From: Oscillospiraceae bacterium
Lineage (GTDB): Bacteria; Bacillota; Clostridia; Oscillospirales; Ruminococcaceae
NCBI GenBank assembly: GCA_022793675.1
Contig: JAAWDH010000010.1
Span: 62,001 to 126,000 of the forward strand
DNA: 64,000 bases
Direction: 5' to 3'
The position numbers and the translations under genes are program-made. This document shows positions 1 through 8,834 of the stretch, one piece after another (position 1 is the first letter of the stretch; each line of letters opens with the position of its first letter). The notes under the pieces are model-generated. The model was given only the letters and a program-made list of their open reading frames with translations, did no database searches and was not told the DNA's origin.

Positions 1-1973
1 ATCGGTTCAAGCAGCGGGTGCAGGTAGGTAGTCCCCTCAGGATGCTGGCGGTTTTTGATATATTGGGGGATTGAAGCGGAGGGGCCGGGGCGGAAAATCG
101 AAGTCGCCGCCGTTAGGTCCTCAATGGAACGGGGCTTCATCTGAACAAGCAGCTGCCGCATCCCAGAGGACTCGAACTGGAACACCCCTTCGGTTTCGCC
201 GCGGGAAAACATTCCAAACACCTGTTTATCGTCCAATGGGATTTTTTTTATCGAAAACTCCGGCTGGAAGCGCTGCACTTCCTGCTCGCAGTGGTGGATA
301 ACCGTCAGGTTGCGCAGCCCCAGGAAGTCCATTTTCAAAAGCCCTAGCTCTTCCAGCGTCCCCATCGGGTACTGGGTAATCACCGACTCGTCGCTTTTTT
401 GCAGCGGCACATAATCCGATACCGGCGCGGCGGTAATGACAACCCCAGCGGCATGGGTGCCGGCATGGCGGGGCATCCCTTCCACCCGCTTGGCCATTTC
501 AATCAGCGCCCGAACCTCGCTGTTTGCCGCCATCATCTCCCGCAGCTCCGCCGAATCGCGCAGCGCCCGCTCCAGCGTCATTTTAGGGGCAAAAGGCACC
601 GCCTTGGCCACCTTGTCCACTACCTGATAACTTAAGCCCATCGCCCGCCCCACATCCCGGATCGCGGCCTTGGCCGCCATGGTGCCGAAGGTGATGATCT
701 GGGCCACATGGTCCGCGCCATAGCGGCGGACGACATAGTCAATAACCTCCTGCCGCCGTTCGTAGCAGAAGTCAACGTCGAAGTCTGGCATACTGATGCG
801 TTCCGGATTTAAAAAACGTTCAAAAATCAGGCCGTAATGGATCGGATCCACCCCTGTGATGCCGATACAGTAGGCGACAAGGCTTCCCGCCCCCGAGCCG
901 CGCCCCGGCCCTACCGGGATGCCCTGGCTTTTGGCGTAACGGATAAAGTCCCAGACAATCAGGTAATAGTCGACATAGCCCATCCGGGTGATAACGTCCA
1001 TCTCATATTCCCAGCGGGCTTGGATTTCCGGCGTAATTTCCCGATAGCGCTTTTTCAGCCCCCGTTGGGCGAGATCGTAAAAATAATCTTTTGCCTCCCG
1101 CCCATCCGGCACTGAAAAGTGCGGCAGCTTCAGCGCCCCAAAGGTAAATTCCAGGTTGCAGCGTTCGGCGATTTTCACGGTATTGTCCAGCGCGTCCTCA
1201 AAGCCTGGCAGCGCATCCTCCATTTCCGACCGGGATTTCAGGTAAAACTCATCCGTCGGGAACTCCATCGCCCCGCCGTCGCCGACGGTATGGCCGGTCT
1301 GGATACAGACCAGGATATTCTGCATCGCTGCGTCTTCCCTTTTTAGATAGTGGCAGTCATTGGTGGCGGCCAGCAGGATGCCGGTTTCCTCGGACAGCCG
1401 CCGCAGCTGCGGGAGGATGGCGCGCTGTTCGGCAATGCCATGGTTTTGCACCTCAAGGAAAAAATTCCCGCTGCCAAAGATATCCCGATAGCGCAGCGCC
1501 GTTTCTTTTGCGCCGGCATAGTCCCCAGACGTGAGCTTCCGGGGGATCTCGCCGGCCAGGCAGGCCGACAGCGCAATCAAGCCGCCGTTATACCGCCGCA
1601 GCAGCTCCAAATCAACCCGCGGCTTGCTGTAAAAGCCTTCCAGCCCGGCAAACGACACCAGCTGCATCAGGTTCTGGTAGCCCTCTTCGTTTTTGCACAG
1701 CAATACCAGATGATGAGGGGAATTGTCAACCTTATGCACCTTATCAAAACGGGTGCGCGGGGCGACATAGACCTCGCAGCCAATGATCGGCTTGACCCCT
1801 TCCTTTTTACAGGCTTTATAAAAATCGATGGCGCCGTAGAGCGCGCCATGGTCAGTGATAGCCGCCGCAGCCTGCCCCATCGCTTTAAGCTGCCGCGGGA
1901 TTTCCTTGATGCGGCAAGCGCCGTCTAAGAGGCTGTATTCTGTATGAAGGTGCAGATGGACAAAATCTTTCAT
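1..1973 (-). CDS. dnaE: DNA polymerase III alpha subunit, N-terminal part (runs off window)
   Basis: Catalytic subunit of the replicative DNA polymerase. Only the first ~657 codons are in the window; the 3' end lies beyond base 1. The protein opens with MKDFVHLHLHTEYSLLDG, the PHP domain start with its metal-binding HLH motif. It continues with the palm motif GPGRGSGAGSLVAY and the catalytic MPDFDVDF, which are diagnostic of the DnaE family. The ATG at 1973 is preceded by a strong AAAGGGGG ribosome binding site. It is the last gene of a minus-strand run with whiA and a thioesterase. PolC is a separate enzyme in Firmicutes and lacks this N-terminal arrangement, so DnaE is the better call. Confidence 0.96.
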   Translation of the reverse strand, partial: MKDFVHLHLHTEYSLLDGACRIKEIPRQLKAMGQAAAAITDHGALYGAIDFYKACKKEGVKPIIGCEVYVAPRTRFDKVHKVDNSPHHLVLLCKNEEGYQNLMQLVSFAGLEGFYSKPRVDLELLRRYNGGLIALSACLAGEIPRKLTSGDYAGAKETALRYRDIFGSGNFFLEVQNHGIAEQRAILPQLRRLSEETGILLAATNDCHYLKREDAAMQNILVCIQTGHTVGDGGAMEFPTDEFYLKSRSEMEDALPGFEDALDNTVKIAERCNLEFTFGALKLPHFSVPDGREAKDYFYDLAQRGLKKRYREITPEIQARWEYEMDVITRMGYVDYYLIVWDFIRYAKSQGIPVGPGRGSGAGSLVAYCIGITGVDPIHYGLIFERFLNPERISMPDFDVDFCYERRQEVIDYVVRRYGADHVAQIITFGTMAAKAAIRDVGRAMGLSYQVVDKVAKAVPFAPKMTLERALRDSAELREMMAANSEVRALIEMAKRVEGMPRHAGTHAAGVVITAAPVSDYVPLQKSDESVITQYPMGTLEELGLLKMDFLGLRNLTVIHHCEQEVQRFQPEFSIKKIPLDDKQVFGMFSRGETEGVFQFESSGMRQLLVQMKPRSIEDLTAATSIFRPGPSASIPQYIKNRQHPEGTTYLHPLLEP

Positions 1974-2021
1974 GGCTACAACCCCCTTTGCAGTCCCTGC
2001 TTCTAAGAAAATAACCAAGCA

Positions 2022-2052
2022 GCCCCCGCCCCGCGTTATGGGGAGCGGGGGC
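2022..2052 (-). terminator. GC-rich hairpin between the FakA-like gene and dnaE
   Basis: GCCCCCGC and GCGGGGGC form an 8-bp stem. On the minus strand it is followed by a T-rich stretch (TGCTTGGTTATTTTC). It sits in the 115-bp gap upstream of dnaE, so it may end or attenuate the upstream operon. A second small stem (AAACGCAG/CTGCGTTT) lies just before it at about 2066-2085. The U-tract is interrupted, so termination is only probable. Confidence 0.5.
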
Positions 2053-2088
2053 CTAACCTGCCTGCAAACGCAGCGTACCTGCGTTTTC

Positions 2089-2340
2089 CTAGCCCTGGAG
2101 GCCGCGGGCTTGGCGGCTCATATCCTCAATCACGATGTCAAAAATTTCCCCAAGAGAAGCGCAGTATTCCAGCACCTTCCAAGGCGTATTGGTGTGATAA
2201 TGGATCTTTACCAAATCCTCGTCCCCCACCGCCAGCAGGGAATCCCCTTCAAAATGCCCAATAATATAATCGTTGATCGCCTCTTCGTCGAGGTTTTCGC
2301 CCTCAATCAAAAGCTGGGTGTCATAACGGTATTCAAGCAT
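2089..2340 (-). CDS. Stand-alone FakA/YloV C-terminal-like domain, 83 aa
   Basis: The sequence resembles the last domain of the fatty-acid kinase FakA (YloV; DAK2-related). It has the pattern of a short strand, then SLLAVGDEDLVKIHYHTNTP, then KVLEYCASLGEIFDIVIEDM, which in FakA is DxLVKVHVHTNxPGxVLEYA...GxLxxIKIENM. The kinase and EDD domains are absent, so this is a single-domain protein. It starts 3 bp after the thioesterase stop and is clearly in the same operon as whiA and the thioesterase. Similar small proteins are annotated in Clostridia as 'kinase to dihydroxyacetone kinase'. I know of no function; it is not a kinase by itself. Confidence 0.7.
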   Translation of the reverse strand: MLEYRYDTQLLIEGENLDEEAINDYIIGHFEGDSLLAVGDEDLVKIHYHTNTPWKVLEYCASLGEIFDIVIEDMSRQARGLQG

Positions 2341-2343
2341 CGC

Positions 2344-2751
2344 TTACTCCTTTCGCTCGCCGACCACAAAGCCGCTGATGACCGAAGCCGCCGCTTTGCG
2401 GCCGGTATCGTCAAAAATATCCACCTGATAAAAGCAGGTGCTGCGGCCGTCCTTGACGCAGCGCGCCTCTGCAAACAGCCTCTCCCCTTTCGGCGCAGAA
2501 AAATAGCTGATTTGGTTTTGCAGCGACACCACTACCCGGCCGCCGCAGTTGCTGGCCACCGCAAAGGCAAAGTCCGCCATGGTGAACATCATGCCGCCCA
2601 TCACAGCGCCGCGGGCGTTGAGGTGCCGCCTATCCAGCGTACAGCTGACCTTGGCATAGCCTTCCCCGATTTCGTCAATAGCAATGCCGGTTGTTTCCGT
2701 AGCGTAGGTGTCTTTGGCAAAGTATTCCCTAGCCTCTTTCAATGTAAACAT
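2344..2751 (-). CDS. PaaI-type hotdog-fold acyl-CoA thioesterase, 135 aa
   Basis: This is a hotdog thioesterase of the PaaI/4HBT family, which hydrolyses acyl- or aryl-CoA thioesters in the cytoplasm. The length (135 aa) is normal for one hotdog domain. The motif LNARGAVMGGMMFTMADFAFA matches the family signature N.hG.vHGG.ifaLaD, with the usual His before GG replaced by Met (V-M-G-G). The substrate cannot be deduced. The gene lies 9 bp downstream of the whiA stop, with a CCTCC-type ribosome binding site (GGAGGAAAAA on the minus strand), and is part of the whiA-dnaE run. Confidence 0.85.
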   Translation of the reverse strand: MFTLKEAREYFAKDTYATETTGIAIDEIGEGYAKVSCTLDRRHLNARGAVMGGMMFTMADFAFAVASNCGGRVVVSLQNQISYFSAPKGERLFAEARCVKDGRSTCFYQVDIFDDTGRKAAASVISGFVVGERKE

Positions 2752-2760
2752 TTTTTCCTC

Positions 2761-3669
2761 CTATTCGCCCAATTCCGCCCGCAGGCGCTCCGCCGCCTCG
2801 GCAATCCGCCGCAGCCGGTGATTGACGCCGCTGCGCGACAGCGGCACCGACAGCCTCCCCGCCAGTTCCCGCAGCGAAAGCTCGCCGTTTTCAACCCGCA
2901 GCAGCGCCAGTTCCCGCAAATCCTCGTCCAGCCACCCAATCCCCCGGCGGCCGAGGATATACTGGATATCCTGAACCTGGCTGCTGGAGGCGGAGACGGT
3001 TTTTTTCAGGTTGGCCGTCTCACAGTTGGTAGTGCGGTTGACCTTGTTGCGGACGTCTTTCATGACCTTGATATCCATCAACTGCAGCACCGACCGCGTC
3101 GCCCCCAGGAATGTCAAAAAGTCTTCGATCTGTTCGCTTTCTTTCAGGTACAGCAGTTCGCTGCTTTTGCGTTTGGCGACTTTGAAGCGGATGCCCACCC
3201 CCTGCGCCAGCAGCAGCAGCTCCTCGGCAAGCAGCGGGTTTAGGGCGTTGATTTCCAGGTGGTACTCCCGCACCGGGCTGGTGACCGACCCGAAAGCAAG
3301 AAAAACCTCGCGGAAAAACGCGGCCTGGCAGCAGCGCCGCTCGACAAATGCCGGCGTCAGCCCGCCGCCCAGCGCAAAGTGCCTGGCCAGCAGCGCCCGC
3401 TGCCCTTCATCGGTGACGCAGACGGGGTAAATAGGCTTCTCCCCTTTCAGACGGCGCAGGTCGCTGCGGATCTCGGCCACTGTCCCAAAGGCCGCCAGCT
3501 CCTCCGCAAAACGGGTGGCTAAGGGCTTGCTTTCGGTTTTGAACACCGTTTCGCCGTCGGGAAAACTGCGGCTTAAAAGCAGCACGCCGTAAATCGCCGC
3601 CTCCCGGCAATGGAGCTTTTTCGGGGCTATCCCGCCAAGCTCCCGCTTGACTTCCTGACAAAACGACAC
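2761..3669 (-). CDS. whiA: DNA-binding protein WhiA
   Basis: WhiA is a conserved Gram-positive protein with a degenerate LAGLIDADG homing-endonuclease fold at the N-terminus and a C-terminal helix-turn-helix. In Streptomyces it controls sporulation genes; in Bacillus it affects cell division and chromosome segregation. At 302 aa it is a normal full-length protein. It begins MSFCQEVKRELGGI and carries RKSSELLYLKESEQIEDFL, NCETANLKKTVSASS and the C-terminal segment LRELAGRLSVPLSRSGVNHR, all typical of the family. The usual partners yvcJ/rapZ and yvcK are not next to it here; its neighbours are rhaM-like and a thioesterase. Confidence 0.95.
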   Translation of the reverse strand: MSFCQEVKRELGGIAPKKLHCREAAIYGVLLLSRSFPDGETVFKTESKPLATRFAEELAAFGTVAEIRSDLRRLKGEKPIYPVCVTDEGQRALLARHFALGGGLTPAFVERRCCQAAFFREVFLAFGSVTSPVREYHLEINALNPLLAEELLLLAQGVGIRFKVAKRKSSELLYLKESEQIEDFLTFLGATRSVLQLMDIKVMKDVRNKVNRTTNCETANLKKTVSASSSQVQDIQYILGRRGIGWLDEDLRELALLRVENGELSLRELAGRLSVPLSRSGVNHRLRRIAEAAERLRAELGE

Positions 3670-3690
3670 GCCAAAGCGCCTCCCTTCTGC

Positions 3691-4008
3691 CTATTCAAAC
3701 AGGAATACCTGCCGCAGCTTGGGCTGCGCGCCGGTCTCTGGATCCATTTCCATCTCCATAACATCCTTCATGTATTCGTTCCAGCGCGCCACGACTGGGC
3801 TTTCAGCCTGCACCTTTGCGGCATAGGCTGCGCCCTTTTCACACTCATAATACCCGAAAAGTTCGTTGCCCACATTCCAGATGGTGTAATTGGCAATCCC
3901 GGCTTCCCGCAGCAGGGACTGCATCTCTGGCCAGAGCGCTTCGTGGCGGCGGATATATTCCGCAAGCTGGCCTTCTTTGACAGTAGCCTTCCAAGCATAG
4001 CGTTCCAT
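3691..4008 (-). CDS. L-rhamnose mutarotase family protein, 105 aa
   Basis: RhaM-type proteins interconvert the alpha and beta anomers of L-rhamnose. The ~105-aa length and ferredoxin-like pattern fit: MERYAWKATVKEGQLAEYIRR, then HEALWPEMQSLLREAGI, then NYTIW and LFGYYECE. The His in RRHEALWPE, the Tyr in NYTIW and the YYE motif correspond to conserved family positions. The ATG at 4008 is chosen because GGAGGTAAAAAC precedes it; a longer frame upstream lacks a ribosome binding site. No rhamnose catabolic genes are nearby, so the true sugar is uncertain. Confidence 0.85.
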   Translation of the reverse strand: MERYAWKATVKEGQLAEYIRRHEALWPEMQSLLREAGIANYTIWNVGNELFGYYECEKGAAYAAKVQAESPVVARWNEYMKDVMEMEMDPETGAQPKLRQVFLFE

Positions 4009-4089
4009 GTTTTTACCTCCTATCATGGCAGCAGATGTGAAACTGGGCATAAAAAGGGCGGATCCCGCCAAAAGGCATCCAAGCCGGCC

Positions 4090-6669
4090 TTATATCCGGG
4101 CAAACCCCGCAGAAAACCCGAAGGAAAGGATCGGCCAGACCAGGGCGTAGCCGCAAAGGATCGGCATCGTCAGCTGCGGCAGCGCGCCCAGCGTCCAGAA
4201 AATCAGCAGCAGCAGGCAGCCTAAGCCAGCCGCCGTAGCCGCCAATACCCGGTTGAGCACCGCCAGCGTCTGCAAACGCTGGCAGGCCGTAAGCAGCGCC
4301 GCAAACCCGCTGGGGGAGCCGTCGTTGACCGCTACCGCCTGTTTGACCCGCACTTCGCCGGAAATGCGTTCCGCCTGGGCGCGGAGCTTCTGCGGAAGGA
4401 CTTTTATCTGCCGGGGATCCACATCCAGCAGCCGCGCCAAGCGCCCTGCGGTCAAAAAGCCGTCGGATACCGTCAGCAGTAGCCCCGAGCCGCCGTCCGT
4501 CAGCGACTGGACGGCGCGGCAGGGTTTTTCAAGCGGATGGAAGGTCAGTACAAATATCGCCGCCAGCTCGACGCCAGACGCCAGATAGAGCAGTTCACGG
4601 CCCTTATCTGTAAACCGTTTTTCATATTCAGCGCTGGGTGCTTTGATCTGATAAGCAGCCATCATCTCCCGGTTGCCCAACAGCACCCGCCGGTCCTCCA
4701 GCCAGCCGACGACCCCCTGGCCGTCAATCAGCTCGACGCTGGAAGCAGCGGCGCGGGGGGCAAGCCCGCCCAGCGCCTGGCCAAACAGTTCCGTCAGCAG
4801 GCTCCCGGAGCCTTGCAGCACCGACGCCGCGTCTACCAACGCCTGGTCAATCCGCGCGCCCTCAAAAGTCTTGATTGCCGCCATCTTTACTGCGGAAGGC
4901 GGGATCAGCTCTGCAACATCCATCAGCACTGCGCCGGTGGAGCGGTAGCGTTCCGCGGCCAGTTCGCCGCAGATCATGCCCCCTTCCTTTGCCGTCCGGC
5001 CCGCCAGCTGCGAGAAAGGGCAGGCTGTGCAGAGATAAGCGGAAGCCGGCGCGAAAAGGGCGATGGCCAGCGTAAACATCATCAGCGCAAAATGCTTTTG
5101 CCGGGTAACCACAAAGCCGGCAAGGGCGGCGGCAGCGCCGACGCCCAGTCCCAGCAGGGAAAGCTTTCTGCCTAGGGAATCGCTGGAATCGGCGGCGAGG
5201 AACATCATTTCGATATCGGCGACCGCCGCCGTCTTGCGGTTGGCCGCAGGCAGGCTGCCCCCCTCCGGCAGGCCTTTCATCAGTACCGCCGCCGTCTGCC
5301 CCCGGGCTAGATAGGGGACGTATTTGTCCCCGGGCTGCCGCAGCAGCGAAAGCCCCTTCAAAGCGCCCTTGCCCGTGAGCACCCGCCCAATACAGCCAAA
5401 CATCAACGCCAAAATCCCGACGGGCAGGTAGCAATGGATGGCAGGGTGGATAAAGCCCATCGGCCGGATGGTCAAAGCGGCCGTCTGGGCCGTCGCCGCC
5501 AGCCAGCAAAGGGCTGGCAGCGAATCGCGGTTGGGTTCCAGCCGCACAAGCGACCAAAGCCCGCCGCCAACCATCGGCAGGACTATGCCGCCCGCCCCCA
5601 GCGCCAGCGCCAGCAGCATCCCCATCAGCGTGAAACTGGGCGCCCATCCCGCCTGCTGCGCCCTGCTGCGCTCCATCAGCACCAACAGCACAGCAGAAAA
5701 GCAGAACAGCAAAAATAACACCCAACCCTGTAAGGAGGATGTCCGGCAGATGCCGTTTAAAATTGCTTCAGGATCGCCCTTATTATTCTCAATCGCGGCA
5801 CGGAAACAGGGGGCGGCCTTAGCGGGCGTCTCTTTGCCCGCCCGGCGGGATTCCTGCTCCCAAGAAGGAGGCTCGTCAATTGGGATCCGGCCGTCCACCG
5901 CGGCGGCCGCGTGCTCGGATGGAGGGGCCGGGCGGCTAGCGGCAGGAACGGCCCGGGTACTGGAAGGTTTAAAAGGCCTTTCTTCAGCAGCTGGCGGCCG
6001 AGGCTTTGGCCGCCTGGGCGGCGGAGGTTCCGGCGCCGGCTCTACTGCTTTTTTAGGCGCAGCCGGCTCTTCCGGCATTTTCTGGGCCGGGATTTCCCGG
6101 GGCGGGGGCGCGCCGGCACGGATGGCGTCAATATCAATCGAAATAGGGCCAGTGGTATAGGCATAGGCTTCGGGCTGCGGCCTTTCGGGGGACGGCACGG
6201 CCTGCCTTTCCGGCTGCTTAGGCGGCTCTGGCGCAGGCTCCTGCCGCGGCGTTTCCGGCGGCGCAGCGCGGCGCATTGACGAAAAGATGCTTTTTGGGGG
6301 TTCCGGGCGCTTGGGAACGGCGGATGGGGCCGGTCCTTTCCCAGCAGACGCGGCAGGTCCCGCCAAAGGCTTGACAGGCTCGGCAGGCGCTTCACGGCCG
6401 GCAGCCAGCTGCTGGAGCAGCTGGTCGACCGACGCGCCCGACGAGGGACTGAGCGACGCAGCAGGCCGCTTTTTCTTGGGGCGCAGGAAAACCCTGGTGG
6501 GCAGCTCCTCTCCCGAAGCCGGGTCAATGCCCGCATGGCTCTGTTCCTGCAAAAGCTCCTCCACCAGCTCTTCCACCAATGCGTCGACGCTGCTGGAAGG
6601 CTTTTTAGGGTCGCCCTGCTGCTCCAGCTCCCTTAGAATCTGGTCGATGGTGGGGTCGTTGCGGCTCAC
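4090..6669 (-). CDS. Degenerate P-type ATPase-like membrane protein with long disordered N-terminus, 859 aa
   Basis: Residues ~50-280 are a Pro/Ala/Glu-rich, probably disordered region. Residues ~312-545 contain about six membrane segments; two more lie at ~806-828 and ~834-855. Between them is a soluble part that lines up with the P and N domains of heavy-metal P1B ATPases. However, every catalytic motif is altered. The CPC-type membrane motif reads TACPFSQLAG (548-557). The phosphorylation loop DKTGTLT reads DVAELIP (D584). The TGD loop reads VSDG (~734-737). GDGxNDxPAL reads VNDGSPSGFAAL (~781-792). The N-domain pattern GVVGWLEDRRVLLGN (~652-666) is still recognisable. It therefore looks like a non-pumping pseudo-ATPase. 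It starts with GTG after AAAGGAGT and lies between rlmB and the rhaM-like gene. Function unknown. Confidence 0.75.
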   Translation of the reverse strand: MSRNDPTIDQILRELEQQGDPKKPSSSVDALVEELVEELLQEQSHAGIDPASGEELPTRVFLRPKKKRPAASLSPSSGASVDQLLQQLAAGREAPAEPVKPLAGPAASAGKGPAPSAVPKRPEPPKSIFSSMRRAAPPETPRQEPAPEPPKQPERQAVPSPERPQPEAYAYTTGPISIDIDAIRAGAPPPREIPAQKMPEEPAAPKKAVEPAPEPPPPRRPKPRPPAAEERPFKPSSTRAVPAASRPAPPSEHAAAAVDGRIPIDEPPSWEQESRRAGKETPAKAAPCFRAAIENNKGDPEAILNGICRTSSLQGWVLFLLFCFSAVLLVLMERSRAQQAGWAPSFTLMGMLLALALGAGGIVLPMVGGGLWSLVRLEPNRDSLPALCWLAATAQTAALTIRPMGFIHPAIHCYLPVGILALMFGCIGRVLTGKGALKGLSLLRQPGDKYVPYLARGQTAAVLMKGLPEGGSLPAANRKTAAVADIEMMFLAADSSDSLGRKLSLLGLGVGAAAALAGFVVTRQKHFALMMFTLAIALFAPASAYLCTACPFSQLAGRTAKEGGMICGELAAERYRSTGAVLMDVAELIPPSAVKMAAIKTFEGARIDQALVDAASVLQGSGSLLTELFGQALGGLAPRAAASSVELIDGQGVVGWLEDRRVLLGNREMMAAYQIKAPSAEYEKRFTDKGRELLYLASGVELAAIFVLTFHPLEKPCRAVQSLTDGGSGLLLTVSDGFLTAGRLARLLDVDPRQIKVLPQKLRAQAERISGEVRVKQAVAVNDGSPSGFAALLTACQRLQTLAVLNRVLAATAAGLGCLLLLIFWTLGALPQLTMPILCGYALVWPILSFGFSAGFARI

Positions 6670-6696
6670 TGCGGCTCACTCCTTTCGTCCAGCAGG

Positions 6697-7521
6697 TCAG
6701 CGTCCCGCCCCTGCCTCCATACGCTGTCTGGCAATTTCATACATCATAATACCGCCGGCCACCGAAGCATTCAGGGAGTTAACCTTTCCTAACATCGGCA
6801 GCGACACCAGCTGGTCGCATTTTTCCTTCAAAAGCCGGCTGATCCCGCGGCCCTCCGAGCCGACCACCAGCACGACGCCGCCAGAAAAGTTGGTGCTGTG
6901 CCAGCTGCCGCCCTCCATATCGCAGCCATAAAGCCATAAGCCCTTCTCTTTCAGCTCCTCTGCCGCCGAAACCAGGTTCCCAACCCGCGCCACCGGCAGA
7001 TGGGCCGCCGCGCCGGCCGACGACTTAAACACCGCCGCAGTCAGGCCCACGCCCCGGCGCTTGGGAATAACGATGCCATGTGCGCCGGCCGCTTCGGCAG
7101 TGCGGATCAGCGCCCCGAGGTTATGGGGGTCTTCAATTTCATCGGCTAAAATAATAAAAGGAGCCTCGCCGCGGCTGGCCGCCAGCTCCAACAGGTCGGA
7201 AAGCTCAGCGTACTCCGCCGCGGGCAGGGTCAGCGCCGCGCCTTGGTGACGGACGCCGCCAGCCATTGCATCCAGCTTTTCCGCCGAGACCTCCTTAACG
7301 GGGCAGCCCTGCTCCTTGGCTAACGTGATGATAGCCGAAAGGCCGTTTCGCTGCCCGGAAGCAATGTAGAGGGTGTCGGCCTGCCTGCCGGATTTTAAAA
7401 GCTCCAGCACGGCGTTGCGGCCGGCAACCAGGTTTTCGTACCCAGCCTCATGTTGAGGCTTCCTTCTAGCAGGCGCGCCCTTCTGCGGACGGCCTTGGGC
7501 GGGACGGGGTGGATTTTTCAT
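6697..7521 (-). CDS. rlmB: 23S rRNA (guanosine-2'-O-)-methyltransferase RlmB / SpoU family
   Basis: A SpoU (TrmH) family enzyme that transfers a methyl group from SAM to a ribose 2'-OH, most likely G2251 of 23S rRNA. After a basic N-terminal tail (~25 residues) comes the RNA-binding substrate domain (ENLVAGRNAVLELLKSGR). The SPOUT domain follows, with motif 1 EDPHNLGALIRTAEAAG, motif 2 VLVVGSEGRGISRLL and motif 3 PMLGKVNSLNASVAGGIMMYE. The length of 274 aa is normal. It is the first gene of the minus-strand run that continues into the P-type ATPase-like gene 27 bp away. Assignment to RlmB over other SpoU members is likely but not proven. Confidence 0.88.
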   Translation of the reverse strand: MKNPPRPAQGRPQKGAPARRKPQHEAGYENLVAGRNAVLELLKSGRQADTLYIASGQRNGLSAIITLAKEQGCPVKEVSAEKLDAMAGGVRHQGAALTLPAAEYAELSDLLELAASRGEAPFIILADEIEDPHNLGALIRTAEAAGAHGIVIPKRRGVGLTAAVFKSSAGAAAHLPVARVGNLVSAAEELKEKGLWLYGCDMEGGSWHSTNFSGGVVLVVGSEGRGISRLLKEKCDQLVSLPMLGKVNSLNASVAGGIMMYEIARQRMEAGAGR

Positions 7522-7642
7522 AAGAATCTGCCTTTCTTTTCAAGTGAAAATTTGTTGCGCTTAACCGCCGCCCGGCAAGTTGAGCAAAACGGCGGATGGG
7601 AAAACGCCCCCATTCGCCGTTTTGGTTTCATGCCAGGGAAAG

Positions 7643-8737
7643 TCAGCTTTTATAGATCTGGTCATAGAGATGGTTGGCAATGTCCAAAAAACGCTCCAGG
7701 AGTTTGGGGTCAAAACTGCCGCATTCGCCGCGGCAGATCATCTGCAGCGCCTTTTCGCTGCTATAGGCCGGCCGGTGGGACCAGTCGGTCAGCAGCGCGT
7801 CGTAAACGTCGGCCAAGCCGACAACCTGGGCAATTAACGGGATGGCGTCGCCCTTAAGGCCTGCCGGGAAACCGTCGCCGTTCCAACGTTCATGGTGGCA
7901 GCGGCAGATTTCCAGCGCGTAATCCATCAGCCCCGTCTCCCGCAAAGCGTCCATCTGTTCCAAGAACTCGCAGCCGCGGATGGGGTGTTGGCGCATCAGC
8001 TGTTCCTCGCTTTCCCGCAGCGGGGAGAAGCGGCTGGACTCGTCCTGGGTCAGGGCCATGCCGATATCGTGGAGGGCAGCCGCCTGGACAATCAGGTCAA
8101 TTTCTGCCTTTTTCGGCGCCTTATCCGGCCAATGCATCGCCAGATGGCGCAGGATCCCGCCTGTAAGGGCCTGGATCCGGTGGATATGTTCGCGGTGGCC
8201 GTCGCTGCCGAACTCGGTAACTGTCGCTAAGGCCTCGATAACGGCGCGGCTGGCGGCCAGCTGCTCGTCCAGGCGTTCCTCCATCTTTTTGGCCCGTTTG
8301 GCCAGCACCTCGGCCTGCTCCTCAATCAGCATCCGCAGCTGCAGTCTCGTCTCGTAAAGTTCAATGATGCTGCCGATGCGGCGGCGGATCAGCGCTGGGT
8401 TATAAGGTTTGTTGACCACGTCCATGACCCCAGCCGCATAGCCGCGGGCGATAGAAGCGGCGTCATTTTCCGCTGTAATCATGAAAAAAGGGATCCGCTG
8501 CAAAATCTCGCTGTCCTTCAGCGCGTCCAGCAGCTGGTAGCCGTCCATCACCGGCATCACCACATCCAGCAGCACCGCCGCAATCTGCCTAGGCCCGTAG
8601 TCGTCATCGTCTAGAATGTCCAACGCATCCTGCCCGTTTTCGGCCTCGGCAATCTCGTAATGATTGGAAAACATATCGCTGAGCACGGTGCGGTTCAGCC
8701 GGCTGTCATCCACAATCAGGATCTTTCTTCTACTCAC
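7643..8737 (-). CDS. Response regulator with C-terminal HD-GYP-type phosphodiesterase domain
   Basis: An N-terminal receiver domain (~residues 1-120) begins RRKILIVDDSRLNRTVL, with the acidic pair and the phospho-acceptor in AVLLDVVMPVMDGY. A short coiled linker leads to an HD-GYP-like domain (~185-355) with LHDIG, HHERWNGDGFPAGLKG and ADVYDAL. HD-GYP proteins hydrolyse c-di-GMP; here the GYP part reads GDGFP. I place the start at the GTG at 8737, because a sigma-A-like promoter at 8789-8818 lies just upstream. The open frame continues further up but runs through that promoter and into a repeat. No histidine kinase is adjacent. Confidence 0.88.
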   Translation of the reverse strand: MSRRKILIVDDSRLNRTVLSDMFSNHYEIAEAENGQDALDILDDDDYGPRQIAAVLLDVVMPVMDGYQLLDALKDSEILQRIPFFMITAENDAASIARGYAAGVMDVVNKPYNPALIRRRIGSIIELYETRLQLRMLIEEQAEVLAKRAKKMEERLDEQLAASRAVIEALATVTEFGSDGHREHIHRIQALTGGILRHLAMHWPDKAPKKAEIDLIVQAAALHDIGMALTQDESSRFSPLRESEEQLMRQHPIRGCEFLEQMDALRETGLMDYALEICRCHHERWNGDGFPAGLKGDAIPLIAQVVGLADVYDALLTDWSHRPAYSSEKALQMICRGECGSFDPKLLERFLDIANHLYDQIYKS

Positions 8738-8788
8738 CCGTACCACCACTTTCCCGGCAGTTTTGCTGCCATAATTCCGTTTCTTTCT

Positions 8789-8818
8789 ATTATAGCACAA
8801 ACCCACCTTTCCCGTCAA
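8789..8818 (-). promoter_or_regulatory. Sigma-A-type promoter for the HD-GYP gene
   Basis: On the minus strand TTGACG and TATAAT are separated by 18 bp (plus-strand ATTATA 8789-8794 and CGTCAA 8813-8818). The predicted transcript starts about 45 bases before the GTG at 8737. This placement decides the gene start. Confidence 0.7.
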
Positions 8819-8834
8819 GACGACCAGAAATACG

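Noticed and set aside
1972-3243. Long open frame on the plus strand (423 codons)
   Set aside because: It lies opposite the thioesterase, FakA-like and whiA genes. It is a shadow of GC-rich codon use and has no recognisable protein features.
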